A stretch of DNA of 64,000 bases from Deinococcus sp. KNUC1210 (lineage in GTDB: Bacteria; Deinococcota; Deinococci; Deinococcales; Deinococcaceae). Numbering within the stretch: the stretch's first letter is position 1; every line of letters begins with the position of its first letter. A program made the position numbers and the translations under genes. The notes below the pieces were generated by a model. It saw only the letters and a list, made by a program, of their open reading frames with translations. It did no database searches and was not told the DNA's origin. The stretch is taken from NCBI RefSeq assembly GCF_022344005.1, contig NZ_CP092192.1, positions 124,001 to 188,000 on the forward strand, written 5' to 3'. Of the stretch, positions 9,210 to 19,391 are shown in pieces.

Positions 9210-9536
9210 TCAGGACGACGAGCCAAGTGACTGGAGATGTCGGCTGAAGGTGCTGAATTCTTCGCGCTTGCGGGCCAGTTGGCGGATGCCGTCCTCGGTC
9301 AGCCAGTAGTACTTGACCGGTGCGCCGCCGCGTGGAGCGGACCGAAACTCGCCCTGCACCGCGCCCGACTGCTCCAGGCGGTGAAGCGCCGGGTACAGAC
9401 TGCCCACCCGCAGCTCAAAGTAGCCGCCCGTCTCGGTCTGCGCCTGCTTGCTGATCTCCAGGCCGTACATCGGGCCACCTTCCAGAATCGCCAGCAGAAT
9501 CAGATCGAGATGCCCTTTGAGCAGATTCGAATCCAT
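9210..9536 (-). CDS. PadR family transcriptional regulator
   Basis: Small winged-helix repressor of 108 residues. The PadR signature is DLILLAILEGGPMYGLEI followed by VGSLYPALHRLEQSGAV (recognition helix and wing) and GGAPVKYYWLTEDGI. AAGGAGG sits 5 nt before the ATG. It is the first gene of a pair with the permease-prefix protein. It diverges from the alpha/beta hydrolase gene with 130 bp between the starts. PadR proteins usually repress their own operon and respond to a small molecule or membrane stress; the ligand here is unknown. Confidence 0.93.
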   Translation of the reverse strand: MDSNLLKGHLDLILLAILEGGPMYGLEISKQAQTETGGYFELRVGSLYPALHRLEQSGAVQGEFRSAPRGGAPVKYYWLTEDGIRQLARKREEFSTFSRHLQSLGSSS

Positions 9537-9654
9537 GGAGCCTCCTTGAACTGTGATGATCGCTTACCAATATAGTTATCCGATAGCTCTGAAGCGAGTG
9601 TGACGGGCCAGACAAACTTCAGAAAATCCGTGCTGCGCTTCTGGCGGCAACGTG

Positions 9655-9666
9655 CATACTGCGGCC
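9655..9666 (+). promoter_or_regulatory. Leaderless -10 element of the alpha/beta hydrolase gene
   Basis: CATACT (9655-9660) lies 6 nt before the ATG at 9667 and there is no Shine-Dalgarno between them. The spacing fits transcription starting at or beside the start codon. I see no good -35. Confidence 0.4.
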
Positions 9667-10560
9667 ATGCCTGGTCAGTTTCTGAATGTCGGTGATACCC
9701 GTCTGTTCGCAGAGGTGCGCGGGCCTGCCTCGCTGCCGCCCCTGATCGTGCTGCATGGCGGGCCGGGTCTGGACCATCACGAGTTCGCAGATTTTCTCGA
9801 TCCGCTGACCGATACCGTGCGACTGGTGCTGCTCGATCTGCGGGCGCAGGGAGAAAGTGACCGCGACGCGCCCGAATCGAGCTGGACGCTGGCGCAGATG
9901 GCCGACGACGTGCAGGCCGCTGCCCAGGCCCTGGGTGCTCCACATTACGCGGTGCTGGGCCACTCGTACGGGGCCTTCGTGGCACTTCAGCAGGCGGTGA
10001 ATGCCCAGGAAACTCGGCAGGGAATGGCAGGCAGCGTCGTGTGTTGTGGCGTACCGTCGAGCCGTTTTCTGGACGGTGTAGCTGCCGAACTCGAACGTTT
10101 CGAGCCGCCACAGCTCAGAGAGCAGATCCGGGCGTCGTGGGCCGGAGAGGCCGATGTGGCGACAGAGGCCGATTTTGCCCGGCTGATGGAAGAGCAGATG
10201 CCCTGGCATTTTGCCGATCCACTCGACCCGCGCATTGCCGATTACACACGGCGCAGTGCGGGCCGCTACGCCCCCGACGTGCTGCGGCGCTTCGCCTCGG
10301 CGGGATACGGCGGCATCGAGGTGATGGACGATCTGGGGAAGGTCGAGAGGCCGATGCTGGTGCTCGCGGGTCGGCATGACCGCACCTGCCCCCCAGAGGC
10401 CTCGGAAGTGACTGCCGCTGGTGTACCGGGCGCACAGCTTCACGTGTTTGAGGACAGCGGCCATATGCCGTTCGTCGAGCAGCCGGATGAATTTCTGACA
10501 GTGGTGCGCGCCTTCCTGCGGCGCGTGCTGCCGCTGTCGGCACACACAGAAGAGGCGTAA
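9667..10560 (+). CDS. Alpha/beta-fold hydrolase (proline iminopeptidase-like)
   Basis: Serine hydrolase of 297 residues. The oxyanion block LHGGPGLDHHEF is followed by the nucleophile elbow GHSYGAF (Ser near residue 102). Next come the acidic residue in LVLAGRHDRTCPP and the catalytic histidine in EDSGHMPFVEQP. HGGPG is the signature of the prolyl iminopeptidase/epoxide hydrolase-like subgroup, but the substrate cannot be deduced. The first ATG with a plausible promoter is at 9667, likely leaderless; an in-frame ATG 15 bases upstream gives five extra residues unlike the family. No signal peptide is visible, so it is probably cytoplasmic. Confidence 0.9.
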   Translation: MPGQFLNVGDTRLFAEVRGPASLPPLIVLHGGPGLDHHEFADFLDPLTDTVRLVLLDLRAQGESDRDAPESSWTLAQMADDVQAAAQALGAPHYAVLGHSYGAFVALQQAVNAQETRQGMAGSVVCCGVPSSRFLDGVAAELERFEPPQLREQIRASWAGEADVATEADFARLMEEQMPWHFADPLDPRIADYTRRSAGRYAPDVLRRFASAGYGGIEVMDDLGKVERPMLVLAGRHDRTCPPEASEVTAAGVPGAQLHVFEDSGHMPFVEQPDEFLTVVRAFLRRVLPLSAHTEEA

Positions 10561-10736
10561 CGCTTCAAGCCTAAATCGGTATTCATGGAATTCTGACGGC
10601 CAGCAGGCGGCGCAGGCCCAGACTGCTGACGCCGAGCAGTCGAGGTTCCCAGGCATTCAGCGTGAATAGGAGCTGTGGCCCGTGCGTGCTGCTCCGCGCT
10701 GATACCCGTTTACCTGCCCTGCTCTCTGGAGGCCCC

Positions 10737-11153
10737 ATGAGTACCCTGACCCTGTCCGACCTGTCGAAGAAGATGCAGAAGATCGATATCGCCATGCTGT
10801 CCACCCACACCGATAACGGTAACATCGGTGGCCGCCCCATGAGCAACAACGGGGAAGTCGAGTACGACGGCACCTCGTACTATTTCACCTGGGACGAGTC
10901 GCGGACCGTGAAGGACATCGAGAAAGACAACAAGGTATCACTGGCCTTCCAGGGCGCGAAAGCCTTTCTGGTGGCCGTGGAAGGCAAGGCAAAGCTGGTG
11001 CGCGACCGGAAAGCGATGGAAGAGCACTGGACGCCCGACCTCGACCGCTGGTTCAAAGACGGTCTGGACACCCCAGGCGTCGTGATGATTCAGGTGGACG
11101 CAACCCGTATTCATTACTGGGACGGCGAGGAAGACGGCGAAGTGAAGCTGTAG
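10737..11153 (+). CDS. Pyridoxamine 5'-phosphate oxidase-fold protein (general stress protein 26-like)
   Basis: Small split-barrel flavin/FMN-binding fold protein of 138 residues. Typical blocks are DIAMLSTHTDNGNIGGRPMS (strand pair and R-P-M motif), YYFTWDESRTVKDIEKDNKVSLAF, and VMIQVDATRIHYWDG at the C-terminus. This subgroup is annotated as general stress protein 26 or pyridoxamine 5'-phosphate oxidase family. It is too short and lacks residues needed to be a true PdxH. TGGAGG lies 4 nt before the ATG and fixes the start. It reads toward the channel gene and is closed by a shared terminator. Confidence 0.92.
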   Translation: MSTLTLSDLSKKMQKIDIAMLSTHTDNGNIGGRPMSNNGEVEYDGTSYYFTWDESRTVKDIEKDNKVSLAFQGAKAFLVAVEGKAKLVRDRKAMEEHWTPDLDRWFKDGLDTPGVVMIQVDATRIHYWDGEEDGEVKL

Positions 11154-11198
11154 AGCCGTATGGGCTGGCTGGATAAGCCACACGCCGCCGAAATAACC

Positions 11199-11229
11199 GA
11201 AGCGCCTGCGATAACAGCTCAGGCGCTTC
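11199..11229. terminator. Bidirectional terminator between convergent genes
   Basis: A perfect 10-bp stem GAAGCGCCTG / CAGGCGCTTC surrounds an 11-nt loop. It lies in the gap between the PPOX-fold gene (plus) and the channel gene (minus), so it can serve both. Confidence 0.7.
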
Positions 11230-11287
11230 AGTCATGTTGGACTCTGCTCGTCAAAGGCGATGAGGATGCCGGGGCGTGCCCGGTGGC

Positions 11288-13192
11288 TCAGCTCTCGGCC
11301 AGCACGATCACTCTGTCGAGGCTGGAAAAGCGCACCGATTCCGGCTTTTTGGGATTCAGGTGGACGCCGTAGGCGAGTTTGGGATCGTTCGCCTCGTCCT
11401 TCAGGCGGTAGCCGATGGCGACCTCGCCGCGCCGCCGCGCCGCTTCCAGCACGGTGTAGAAGTTAAGCGTCTGGTCGAGGGCTACGTAATCGCTGGCAGG
11501 CTTCAGATAGATTTCCGACCCCTCGGCCCGGAACAGATCGTCGAACACGGCCTTCAGTTCGCTGTTCTCGGAAAGCTGGGCCATCATCAGGCTGACCAGT
11601 CGGTCGGACACGATGAAGTCGTCGGCCTGCGTGACCTGGGCGAGTTCACGGTTTCTCACGTCCAGCATCTCTGACACGATGGAGTAGTCCTGACCCGCCC
11701 GGCTCGCCATGTCGCGCAGATGCAGCAGCGTGACCAGCGTGCGCCCGTCGGCCTGCTGCACTTCCAGCGTGTCGGACGACGACAGCGTGATGATGTGGTC
11801 GAAGCGGCCCGGTTCCAGTGATTCCAGGACCCGCCGGTCGGTGGTATCGCCGTGCAGGTGCTCGATGGTCTGGTGGTCGAGGGCGTCGCCCAGCTGTTCC
11901 AGCGTGCCCGCCGCGTCCGGATCGTCGGTCACGACCGTCAGGCTCGACCCGGCGGCGACGTACTGATCAAGTTCACTGATGATCGTCTCGGCCCGTCCGT
12001 TCCAGCCGAGCATCAGGGTGCGTTCCGGGGCTGGAGCCTGCGCCACCGTCTCGCGGATCGCCGCCTCGTCGATCTGGTGTGCCAGAGGCTGCGCCTTCAC
12101 CGTGTCGTCGTCCGATGAGATGGCGATCACCTTGTCACCCGCCGAGATGCGCGTGTCCATCGGCGGATTCAGCACGATCTGACCGTCTTTGAAGCGCAGT
12201 CCGATCAGCGCGGAGTCGGGAAAGGCGAACAGCGCCTCACCGAAAGTCTGCCCGTTCAGTGCTGGCAGCTCGGCGAAATAGATCTCGTCGCCGCCGAAAT
12301 CCAGCAGATCGGTGTACACCACCGACAGACCCGACTGGCGGCTGGTCTGCACCATGATGCGCGAGATCAGGTCGCCGACCAGCACCAGGCTGGCCTCGTC
12401 TTTGCCCACCAGCCGCGCCGCTTCCAGATTGCGCGACTCTCTGATCTCGGCCACGATGTGGTACGGCGTGGCGCGGCGATTCGGATTGTTGGTGATCGCC
12501 AGGATCGACTTGATGACGCCCGAATCGGCGTTGTCGTCTTCCGGGGCCAGCACAATGATCGAGCGGGCCGCGTGCGGATTGGCGATCTCCAGATCGGTCA
12601 GGTCGATCGGGCTGCCAGTGCGGCAGACCACGCGGGTGCGGCCTGTCGATCCCAGGCGGTCACGCAGCTCGTCTTCCATCTCGACCTTGTCCTTGTCGGC
12701 CAGAATGACCACGCAGGGGCGGCGCTGGTTGGCGTTGGCGATGACGAGTTCAGACAGGATGGTGAAGACGTGGGGCGACCAGCCGAGGATCAGGGTGTGG
12801 CCCGACTCGACCACGAACGAGCGCCCCTTGCGGAGATCCTCCAGCCGCGACTCGATGCCGCTCGTCACGACGCCGATCAGGGTGCTGACGACGAAAATGC
12901 CGCCCAGCGTCATCACGAACATGGTGCCCAGGAACAGTGGCGATCCGCTGTCGCCGCCCAGTGCGCCGGAGTCGAGCGCCCGCATCAGGTTGCTCCAGAG
13001 CAGCGCGGGCAGCCCGATGGCTTTGTGATCGTCTCCGACGGGAACCTGGTGCGTCAACTCCACAAAGCCGGTGACGAGGGCGATCAGCAGCACCGAGGCC
13101 AGGAACAGCCAGCCGATCATGGCAGACGGACCCCTGGACATACTGTTGTCGAAGCGGTAGCGCAACTGTTCGCCGAGTCCTGCTTTTCTCAT
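11288..13192 (-). CDS. CASTOR/POLLUX-like ion channel (DMI1 family) with RCK domains
   Basis: Membrane protein of 634 residues resembling the bacterial relatives of the plant nuclear cation channels CASTOR/POLLUX. Transmembrane stretches lie at about residues 20-45 (AMIGWLFLASVLLIALVTGF) and 88-110 (GTMFVMTLGGIFVVSTLIG). Two cytosolic RCK-like Rossmann halves begin HTLILGWSPHVFTILSEL (about 130) and RTLMLGWNGRAETIISEL (about 390); the second half also carries VTDDPDAA. AAGGAG lies 4 nt before the chosen ATG. The gene diverges from the giant histidine kinase. Transported ion and ligand are unknown; K+ or Ca2+ are possible from the family. Confidence 0.88.
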   Translation of the reverse strand: MRKAGLGEQLRYRFDNSMSRGPSAMIGWLFLASVLLIALVTGFVELTHQVPVGDDHKAIGLPALLWSNLMRALDSGALGGDSGSPLFLGTMFVMTLGGIFVVSTLIGVVTSGIESRLEDLRKGRSFVVESGHTLILGWSPHVFTILSELVIANANQRRPCVVILADKDKVEMEDELRDRLGSTGRTRVVCRTGSPIDLTDLEIANPHAARSIIVLAPEDDNADSGVIKSILAITNNPNRRATPYHIVAEIRESRNLEAARLVGKDEASLVLVGDLISRIMVQTSRQSGLSVVYTDLLDFGGDEIYFAELPALNGQTFGEALFAFPDSALIGLRFKDGQIVLNPPMDTRISAGDKVIAISSDDDTVKAQPLAHQIDEAAIRETVAQAPAPERTLMLGWNGRAETIISELDQYVAAGSSLTVVTDDPDAAGTLEQLGDALDHQTIEHLHGDTTDRRVLESLEPGRFDHIITLSSSDTLEVQQADGRTLVTLLHLRDMASRAGQDYSIVSEMLDVRNRELAQVTQADDFIVSDRLVSLMMAQLSENSELKAVFDDLFRAEGSEIYLKPASDYVALDQTLNFYTVLEAARRRGEVAIGYRLKDEANDPKLAYGVHLNPKKPESVRFSSLDRVIVLAES

Positions 13193-13389
13193 GCTGCTCC
13201 TTGTATGGTGTTCGGACAGCCTGTGCACAGCATCAGGACGAAAGCGATGAAAGAACGGCGTGCCACAAAACTATGTGCTGATTGTATCGGCCTGGAGCGT
13301 CGCCCCGGACCTTGAGCTAAGGGGGGTGCCGCCTTCGTCAGTGCCGAACGGAAAAGCATGCCGGAACACGGACATGCCTGCGGGAACGC

Positions 13390-13401
13390 TATTGTATAAG
13401 T
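13390..13401 (+). promoter_or_regulatory. Leaderless -10 element of the five-GAF kinase gene
   Basis: TATTGT at 13390-13395 ends 6 nt before the ATG at 13402 and no Shine-Dalgarno is present. The 209-bp divergent region upstream must also hold the channel gene promoter. No clear -35 is visible. Confidence 0.45.
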
Positions 13402-16400
13402 ATGTTTACCGCGCCGCTCAGCGGCCCTGATCTCAGCGAGCGCCTGCAGGAAGTGACCGAAGCCCTGGCGCTTTCGAGCACGGCGGCGCGTATCTTCGAG
13501 GTGGTGCTGCCTGCCGTGAGCAGTGCGGTGCAGGCGAGAGGGTACATGCGGCTGACACCCAGGCCGGAAGACGGCGGACCCTCCGACTCCCGCGATCTCG
13601 GCACCCTCCAGAATGCAGACGTGAGCGGCGCAGCGGAGTCGCTGGACTGGCAGCCGGTGTACGCCCAGACTGACATGCTGGCACAGCAGACCATCGAGGC
13701 AGGTCGCCCGTTGGCGCTCGAAACGGCGACGGGAACGGCTGAACTGTTGCCCCTCGACGCTCAGCGGACCCAGCCGGTGCGCGTGATCTGCGCCGTCTTT
13801 CCACTGCTGCTCGACGAACGTGCGCTGGGCGTGCTGGCGGTCGAATTCATTCAGCCATTCGAGCTGAGCGTGGCGCAGCAGCGGTTTCTGCGGGTGGTGG
13901 CGGCACAGGCGGCCATTGCGCTGGGGCGGGCGCAGGGGCTGGCACAGCTCGAAGACCGCGTGCAGGCCCGCACCCGCGAGCTGAACGAACAGCGGGCCGC
14001 GCTGAACGCCTTCGTGACGTTTGCCGAGTCAGCCGGGACTGTCACCGACGAACTGACGCTGGCGCGGCAGGCGCTGGATACGGTGGAGGTGCTGTTTCCC
14101 GGCTGCAACACCTCGTATTACCTCCAGGAAGACGGGCGCTGGAAGGCCAAGCTCCATGCGGGCAACGTCACACCCGAGATGGCTGCCTTCATCACGGCGG
14201 GCCTGCCACCCGAATCGCTGCTGCTGGCTCCGGCGCTCCACAGCCAGCAGGTGTATTTTGCCGATGCCGTGCAGATCGAGCGCGACCATCTCCAGACGCG
14301 GGGGCTGTACGGAGCGCTGGGCGTGTATCCGCTGGTGGTGGGCGGCAGGGTAGAGGCGCTGCTGGGCATCGGTCTGCTCGATACCCCCGTGTGGTCAGAC
14401 CTGGACCGGGCGCTGTTCCGGAGCATCGGGCGCAGCCTGAATCTGGCTGTCGAGCGGGCGCGGCAGGCCAGCGCACTTCAGGCCCACCGCGCCGAGCTGG
14501 AGGCTCAGACCCGTGTGCTGGAGGCCTTCTCGGCCTTCTCGCACGACCTGACGCTGCTTCAGGAGCCGTTCGCGGTCATCCGCCGTGCCCAGGAACTGAT
14601 TCTGGCGCAGTTGCCTCAGGGCTACAGCGTGTATTACGAGCTGGAAGGCGGCCTGTGGCGCAGCCGGTCGCAGGCCGGAGCGCTCACGGCAGAACTTCAG
14701 CGCGTCGTGGACGCCGGTCGTCCCTACCACGATTCCTGGAGCAACGTGCAGGCGTGGGAAAGCGGAGAACCGGTCTATCAGGATCTCTACGACCCCGCGA
14801 CCGATACGGTCGGTGCTCTAGCAAGCCACGTGCGGGCCACAGCTACCCTGCCCGTGCGGGTGGGGGCAGGCGCGGGGCGTGTTGCGGGTGGCCCTCACGG
14901 AAAACAGTTCGGCGGCTGGAGGCTGGACGCCCACCGAGCGGGTGATGCTGGAAACGCTGGTCCGTCATCTGGGTACGGTGCTGGCCGGAGCCGATCAGGC
15001 GGCAGCGCTGGAGCGGCAACGCGAAGCGACACTGGCACAGACGCATGTACTGGAGGCCTTCGCGGTCTTTGCACACGACGTGACGCAGCTCAGCGGTCAG
15101 GACGCGGTGATCCGCCGGGCGCAGGAAATCGTGCTGTCGATGCTGCCCGGCAGCTACAGCATCTATTTCGAGCGCGGCCCCGACACCTGGTTGCCGCGTT
15201 CCTGGGTCGGTGATCTTCCGGCAGACGCGCTGACTTTTGCCCAGACGCGCTGGGCGTTTGGTGAATCGCCGTGCCTGGAGCGTCCGTGGGCCAGCGGCGC
15301 CGCCGACTATCACGAGCCCGCCGACCCTGCCGCCACCGCCCTGCTCGTGGGTACTGGACAGGCGACCGCCAGTTTTCCGGTCAAGGTCGCGGGCGAGCCG
15401 ACGCCCATCGGCGTGATGTGCCTGTCGCTGGCAAGCGAGCGGCAGAGCTGGACGAACACCGACCGCACCGTGATCGAAACCATGATCCACACGCTGGGGC
15501 TGGTCCTCGACGGCGTGCGGAGCGCCGAACTGCTGACCCGTCAGAATGCGCTGCTGGAGACCCAGAACACCCAGCTGGAGGCACAGACCCGTTCGCTGCG
15601 GGGGTTCAATGAGCTGACCCGTCAGCTGAGCGGGCACACCGACCCGCACGCGCTGGTGCAGCGGGCGCTGGAGGGCATGCTGTCACTGCTGCCCAATGGA
15701 TACGTGGTGTACTTCGAACTGGAGCAGACCCCGGCGCGGGGCAGCTGCTGGTTTCAGAAGGCGGTCGCAGGGCAGTACACCCGGCCCGAACTGGAGGCGC
15801 TGGTACGTGCCGGTCTGCCCTACGCCTCCACCCGCAACCTGACCCAGCCCTGGGAAACGCGGCAGCCGTTTTATCAGAACACCTATGCGCCCGAGACCGA
15901 CGAGCTGAACCCGGAACTGGTCAATCTGCGCTCGGCCACCGCCTGCCTGCCGGTGCTGGTCAACAACCGGCCCTACGGCGTGATCGCCTGCGTGCTGGTC
16001 ACGGTACGCAACTGGTCGGAAACCGACCGGGCCGTGCTGGAGAGCATCGTTCGCAGTCTGGGCCTCGCCATCGAGGGGCGCAGGGGGTGGAAGCCCTCCG
16101 CGCCAAGACCGTCGAACTGGAGCGCTCGAACGCCGAGCTGGAACGCTTCGCCTACATCGCCTCGCACGATCTTCAGGAGCCGCTGCGGACCATCTCCAGT
16201 TTCAGCGACCTGTTGCAGCGGCGCTACCGCGAGCAGCTCGATCCCAAGGCGCAGCAATACCTGGACTTCATCCACAGAGGAAGTGGACAGATGAAGGCGC
16301 TGGTCGATGACCTGCTGACCTTTTCACGTCTGTCGGCAGAGCGCACCCAGAAGCGCACCCTCAGCCTGGCGGAACCTGTGCAGGAGGCCATCGAGCGCCT

Positions 16401-16848
16401 GCGTACCGCCATCGCGGAATCGGGCGCGACCATTGACGCCGCAGAGCTGCCGACGGTGGTGGGCGACGGACCGCAGCTCGCGCAGCTGTTTCAGAATCTG
16501 ATCGGCAATGCCGTCAAATTCCGCCGCCCCGGTGTCGCGCCGCGTATTCAGGTGCAGGCCACCCGCAGCGACGCCCACTGGCATGTGAGCGTTCACGACA
16601 ACGGCATCGGGATGAAGCCGGAATACTTTGACCGCATCTTCGTGATGTTCCAGCGCCTGCACCACCGCAGCGAATACCAGGGCACCGGCCTGGGCCTCTC
16701 GATCTGTCAGAAGATCGTGGAGCAACACGGCGGCAGGGTGTGGGTCGAGTCGGTAGAGGGCGAGGGCAGCACCTTCCATTTCACCTTGCAGGCGGGAGCA
16801 GCAGCAGACGCCGAGGCCCGCCCGGTCAGACCCATCCGGCTCGACTGA
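13402..16848 (+). pseudogene. Giant multi-GAF sensor histidine kinase, two compensating frameshifts
   Basis: Reconstructed protein of 1148 residues. Five GAF-like modules follow one another, each joined by a helical linker of the type RRxNAELExxTRxLxAF. A HisKA domain follows (ERFAYIASHDLQEPLRT, phospho-acceptor His near 921), then a HATPase with N box FQNLIGNAVKF, DNGIGM and GTGLGLSI. No transmembrane segment is visible, so it is probably a cytosolic sensor. Frame 1 leaves the protein at the five-G run 14862-14866 (one G too many; four restore VGQARGVLRVALTEN). The reading returns at about 16072-16078, where one base is missing (GAG-C-GGG restores IERAQGVEALRAK). The net length stays a multiple of three. 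No response regulator is adjacent. Confidence 0.85.
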
Positions 16849-16900
16849 GCTCGACTGAGAGCGTCGCCAGAGCCGGAGAGCGCAGATACTCCAGAGGCAG

Positions 16901-17386
16901 TCAGGAACGCTGAGCAGGGTAGGATGGCTCTGATCCTTCCGTCAGCTGCTGGACGGTCAGTACCGCGCCCTGGGCCGCCACGATCACGACGCGGCTGCCT
17001 GCCGGAGCGTCGGGGCCGCGCACTGCCCAGGTGCCGTCACCGATCCGTGCCCGGCCCTCTCCGCCCTGAATCGCCTCGGTCAGCACCACGCGCTTGCCCA
17101 CCAGCCGTGCCGCGCCCTGACCCAGCGTGTCGGCCTCGGCGCTGCGGGGCAGTCGGGCCAGAAATCGGCGGCCCAGCCACACGCTGCCCACGCACAGGAC
17201 TGCGTACAGCACGAGTTGCAGCGGCACGCTCAGCGGCAGCAGCACTTCGATCAGGCCCAGCACCAGGGCTGCCAGCGCCAGCCACACGAAGAAGATGCCG
17301 GGCGTCAGCACTTCGAGAATCAGCAGGGCGGCTCCCAGAATCCACCAGTGCCAGGGGGCCAGATAGCTCAGGCTCGGCCAGTCCAT
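16901..17386 (-). CDS. NfeD family protein
   Basis: Short-form NfeD (1b type) of 161 residues. Three or four hydrophobic helices occupy residues 10-85 (WHWWILGAALLILEVLTPGIFFVWLAL and onward). A soluble OB-fold domain follows (GKRVVLTEAIQGGEGRARIGDGTWAVRG ... GSRVVIVAAQGAVLTV). NfeD proteins pair with SPFH/stomatin-like proteins in membrane microdomains. Here the ATG lies one base after the stop of the SPFH gene. The pairing makes the assignment secure. A longer start within the SPFH gene is possible but has no similarity. Confidence 0.92.
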   Translation of the reverse strand: MDWPSLSYLAPWHWWILGAALLILEVLTPGIFFVWLALAALVLGLIEVLLPLSVPLQLVLYAVLCVGSVWLGRRFLARLPRSAEADTLGQGAARLVGKRVVLTEAIQGGEGRARIGDGTWAVRGPDAPAGSRVVIVAAQGAVLTVQQLTEGSEPSYPAQRS

Positions 17387-17387
17387 C

Positions 17388-18305
17388 TCAACTCTTCTTG
17401 CCGAAGGCGGCCCCGGCGATCTCGGCGATGCCCTGAATGCTGCCCAGCACGCCAACCGATTCCAGCGGCAGGATCAGCGTCTTCTGGTTGGGGCTGCTCG
17501 CCAGCATGCCCAGGGCGTCTATGTACTTCTGCGCCACGAAGTAATTGATGGCCTGCACGCTGCCCGACGCAATGGCCTCGCTGACCATGCGGGTGGCGGC
17601 AGCCTCGGCCTGGGCCTGGCGTTCCCGCGCCTCGGCAGCCAGAAAGGCGGCCTGCCGCGCACCCTCGGCGCTCAGAATCTCGGCCTGTTTCTGGCCCTCG
17701 GCCTTCAGAATGGCGGCCTGCCGCAGACCCTCGGCCTCCAGAATCACGGCCCGCTTGTCGCGCTCGGCCTTCATCTGCCGCCCCATGCTGGCAACCAGAT
17801 CGGCTGGCGGCTTGATGTCCTTTATCTCGATTCGCGTGATCTTGACGCCCCACGGCTCGGTCGCCTCATCCACCACCCGCAGCAGCCGGGTATTGATCGA
17901 GTCGCGCTGCGACAGCAGTTCATCCAGATCCATGCTGCCCATCACGGTGCGGATATTGGTCATGGTCAGATTCAGCATCGCCTGATTCAGATTGCCGACC
18001 TCGTAGCTGGCTTTCGCAGAATCCAGAATCTGATAGAACATCACGCCGTCAACGGTTACCTGGGCGTTGTCTTTGGTAATGATCTCCTGCGACTGCACGT
18101 CGAGCACCTGTTCCATGATGTTGACGCGCCGCCCGATGCGGTCGATATACGGCAGGATCAGGTTCAGGCCCGGCTTCAGCGTGCGCTGGTACTTGCCGAA
18201 GCGCTCCTGCGTCCATTCATAGCCCTGCGGCACGCTCTTGATGCCCGCTGCCAGCGTCACGATCACCAGCAGCAGCAGAATTCCAGCGAACACGGCAAAT
18301 CCCAT
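17388..18305 (-). CDS. SPFH/Band 7 domain protein (stomatin/QmcA-like)
   Basis: Membrane-anchored scaffold of 305 residues. An N-terminal hydrophobic helix ([19 protein letters not shown]) precedes the Band 7 domain ([22 protein letters not shown] ... VMFYQI ... [16 protein letters not shown]). A long Ala/Glu/Arg coiled coil at about 170-240 shows heptad-like [15 protein letters not shown] repeats, and the C-terminus is conserved. This is the QmcA/HflK-like type that forms oligomers and organises membrane domains. GAGGT lies 5 nt before the ATG. It is cotranscribed with nfeD, one base apart. Confidence 0.95.
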   Translation of the reverse strand: MGFAVFAGILLLLVIVTLAAGIKSVPQGYEWTQERFGKYQRTLKPGLNLILPYIDRIGRRVNIMEQVLDVQSQEIITKDNAQVTVDGVMFYQILDSAKASYEVGNLNQAMLNLTMTNIRTVMGSMDLDELLSQRDSINTRLLRVVDEATEPWGVKITRIEIKDIKPPADLVASMGRQMKAERDKRAVILEAEGLRQAAILKAEGQKQAEILSAEGARQAAFLAAEARERQAQAEAAATRMVSEAIASGSVQAINYFVAQKYIDALGMLASSPNQKTLILPLESVGVLGSIQGIAEIAGAAFGKKS

Positions 18306-18474
18306 TTCGACCTCGCATGTGCTGAACGCTTCGGGTGCGGGCCTGAGGGCAAGCGTTCAGGAAAGCAGGCCCGTCAACAGTCTGCGCTACTTTTGTCGCA
18401 ACGAGCGTAGCAGTTGCCTGCTTTGTGCAACATCGTATGAGGATCATGTGTATTCGGCCCTTTTTCTCATCATG

Positions 18475-18507
18475 TTGTCACCCAAACTGCCCCCGTATGC
18501 TCTGGAC
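18475..18507 (+). promoter_or_regulatory. Promoter of the TIGR00266 gene, leaderless
   Basis: TTGTCA (18475-18480) and TATGCT (18496-18501) are separated by 15 nt, slightly short of ideal. TATGCT ends 6 nt before the ATG at 18508 with no Shine-Dalgarno. It is the best -35/-10 pair among the leaderless candidates here. Confidence 0.55.
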
Positions 18508-19242
18508 ATGATTCCAGAACTGCCCAATCCGGCGGAAGTGAACGGCACGGCCCGCAGCGGCATGACCTACCGCATCTTCGGCACCGTGCAGCCGACGCTG
18601 ATCGTGGATGTCGATTCCCGTCACAACATGATCAGCGATGCGGGCGGCATGTCTTGGATGAGCGCCAGCGTGGAGATGACCACCGGAGCGCCGGGCGGCC
18701 TGCTGGCGGGGCTGGCCCGCATGGTCAGCGGCGGCACGCTGTTCATGATCACCTTCAACACCCGCACCGAAGGCCAGATCGCCTTTGCTGCCGACTTTCC
18801 GGGCAAGATCGTGCCGATGGAACTCGATGCGGGCGAGAGCATCATCATGCACAAGCACGCCTTTCTCGCCTCGGAAGCGAGCGTTCAACTCGCCGTCACC
18901 TTCACGCGCCGCTTCGGGGCCGGACTGGTGGGCGGCGACGGATTCGTGTTGCAGAAGGTGACCGGGCCGGGCATGGCGTTTGCCGAGCTGGACGGCGACG
19001 CCATCGAGTACAACCTCCAGGTAGGCGAGACGCTGCTGGTCGAGCCGGGCCATCTGGCGATGTTCGATCCGAGCGTCAACTTCGATATCCAGATGATGAA
19101 AGGCATTCGCAACCTGATCTTCTCGGGCGAGGCGCTGTTTTTCGCACGCCTCCAGGGGCCGGGCCGGGTCTGGCTGAACAGCATGACCGCCAGCAAGGTC
19201 GCCCACCGCATCGGTGAATACCTGCCCAGCAGCGGCAGCTGA
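18508..19242 (+). CDS. TIGR00266 family protein (AIM24-like)
   Basis: Beta-rich protein of 244 residues of the TIGR00266/AIM24 family, a conserved protein without known enzymatic activity. Signatures are GMSWMSASVEMTT, GGTLFMITFNTRTEGQIAF, FPGKIVPMELDAGESIIMHKHAF and LVEPGHLAMFDPSVNFDIQ. There are no transmembrane helices or signal peptide. The ATG at 18508 follows a leaderless-type promoter; codons further upstream in the frame do not resemble the family. It diverges from the SPFH operon. Members have been linked to membrane or envelope stress in some bacteria; I cannot say more for this one. Confidence 0.92.
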   Translation: MIPELPNPAEVNGTARSGMTYRIFGTVQPTLIVDVDSRHNMISDAGGMSWMSASVEMTTGAPGGLLAGLARMVSGGTLFMITFNTRTEGQIAFAADFPGKIVPMELDAGESIIMHKHAFLASEASVQLAVTFTRRFGAGLVGGDGFVLQKVTGPGMAFAELDGDAIEYNLQVGETLLVEPGHLAMFDPSVNFDIQMMKGIRNLIFSGEALFFARLQGPGRVWLNSMTASKVAHRIGEYLPSSGS

Positions 19243-19391
19243 GCAAAAGAGACGCGGGAACAGCGGCGGCAAGCTGCCAGAGAACGTTCATGGTTTGCGT
19301 AGACTCGGACCCTGCGCCCTCCATTTCTTCCATACTGGCACCACTTCTTCCATCCCGGCAGAAAGGTCAGAGACAGCGAAAGGAAGGCACC

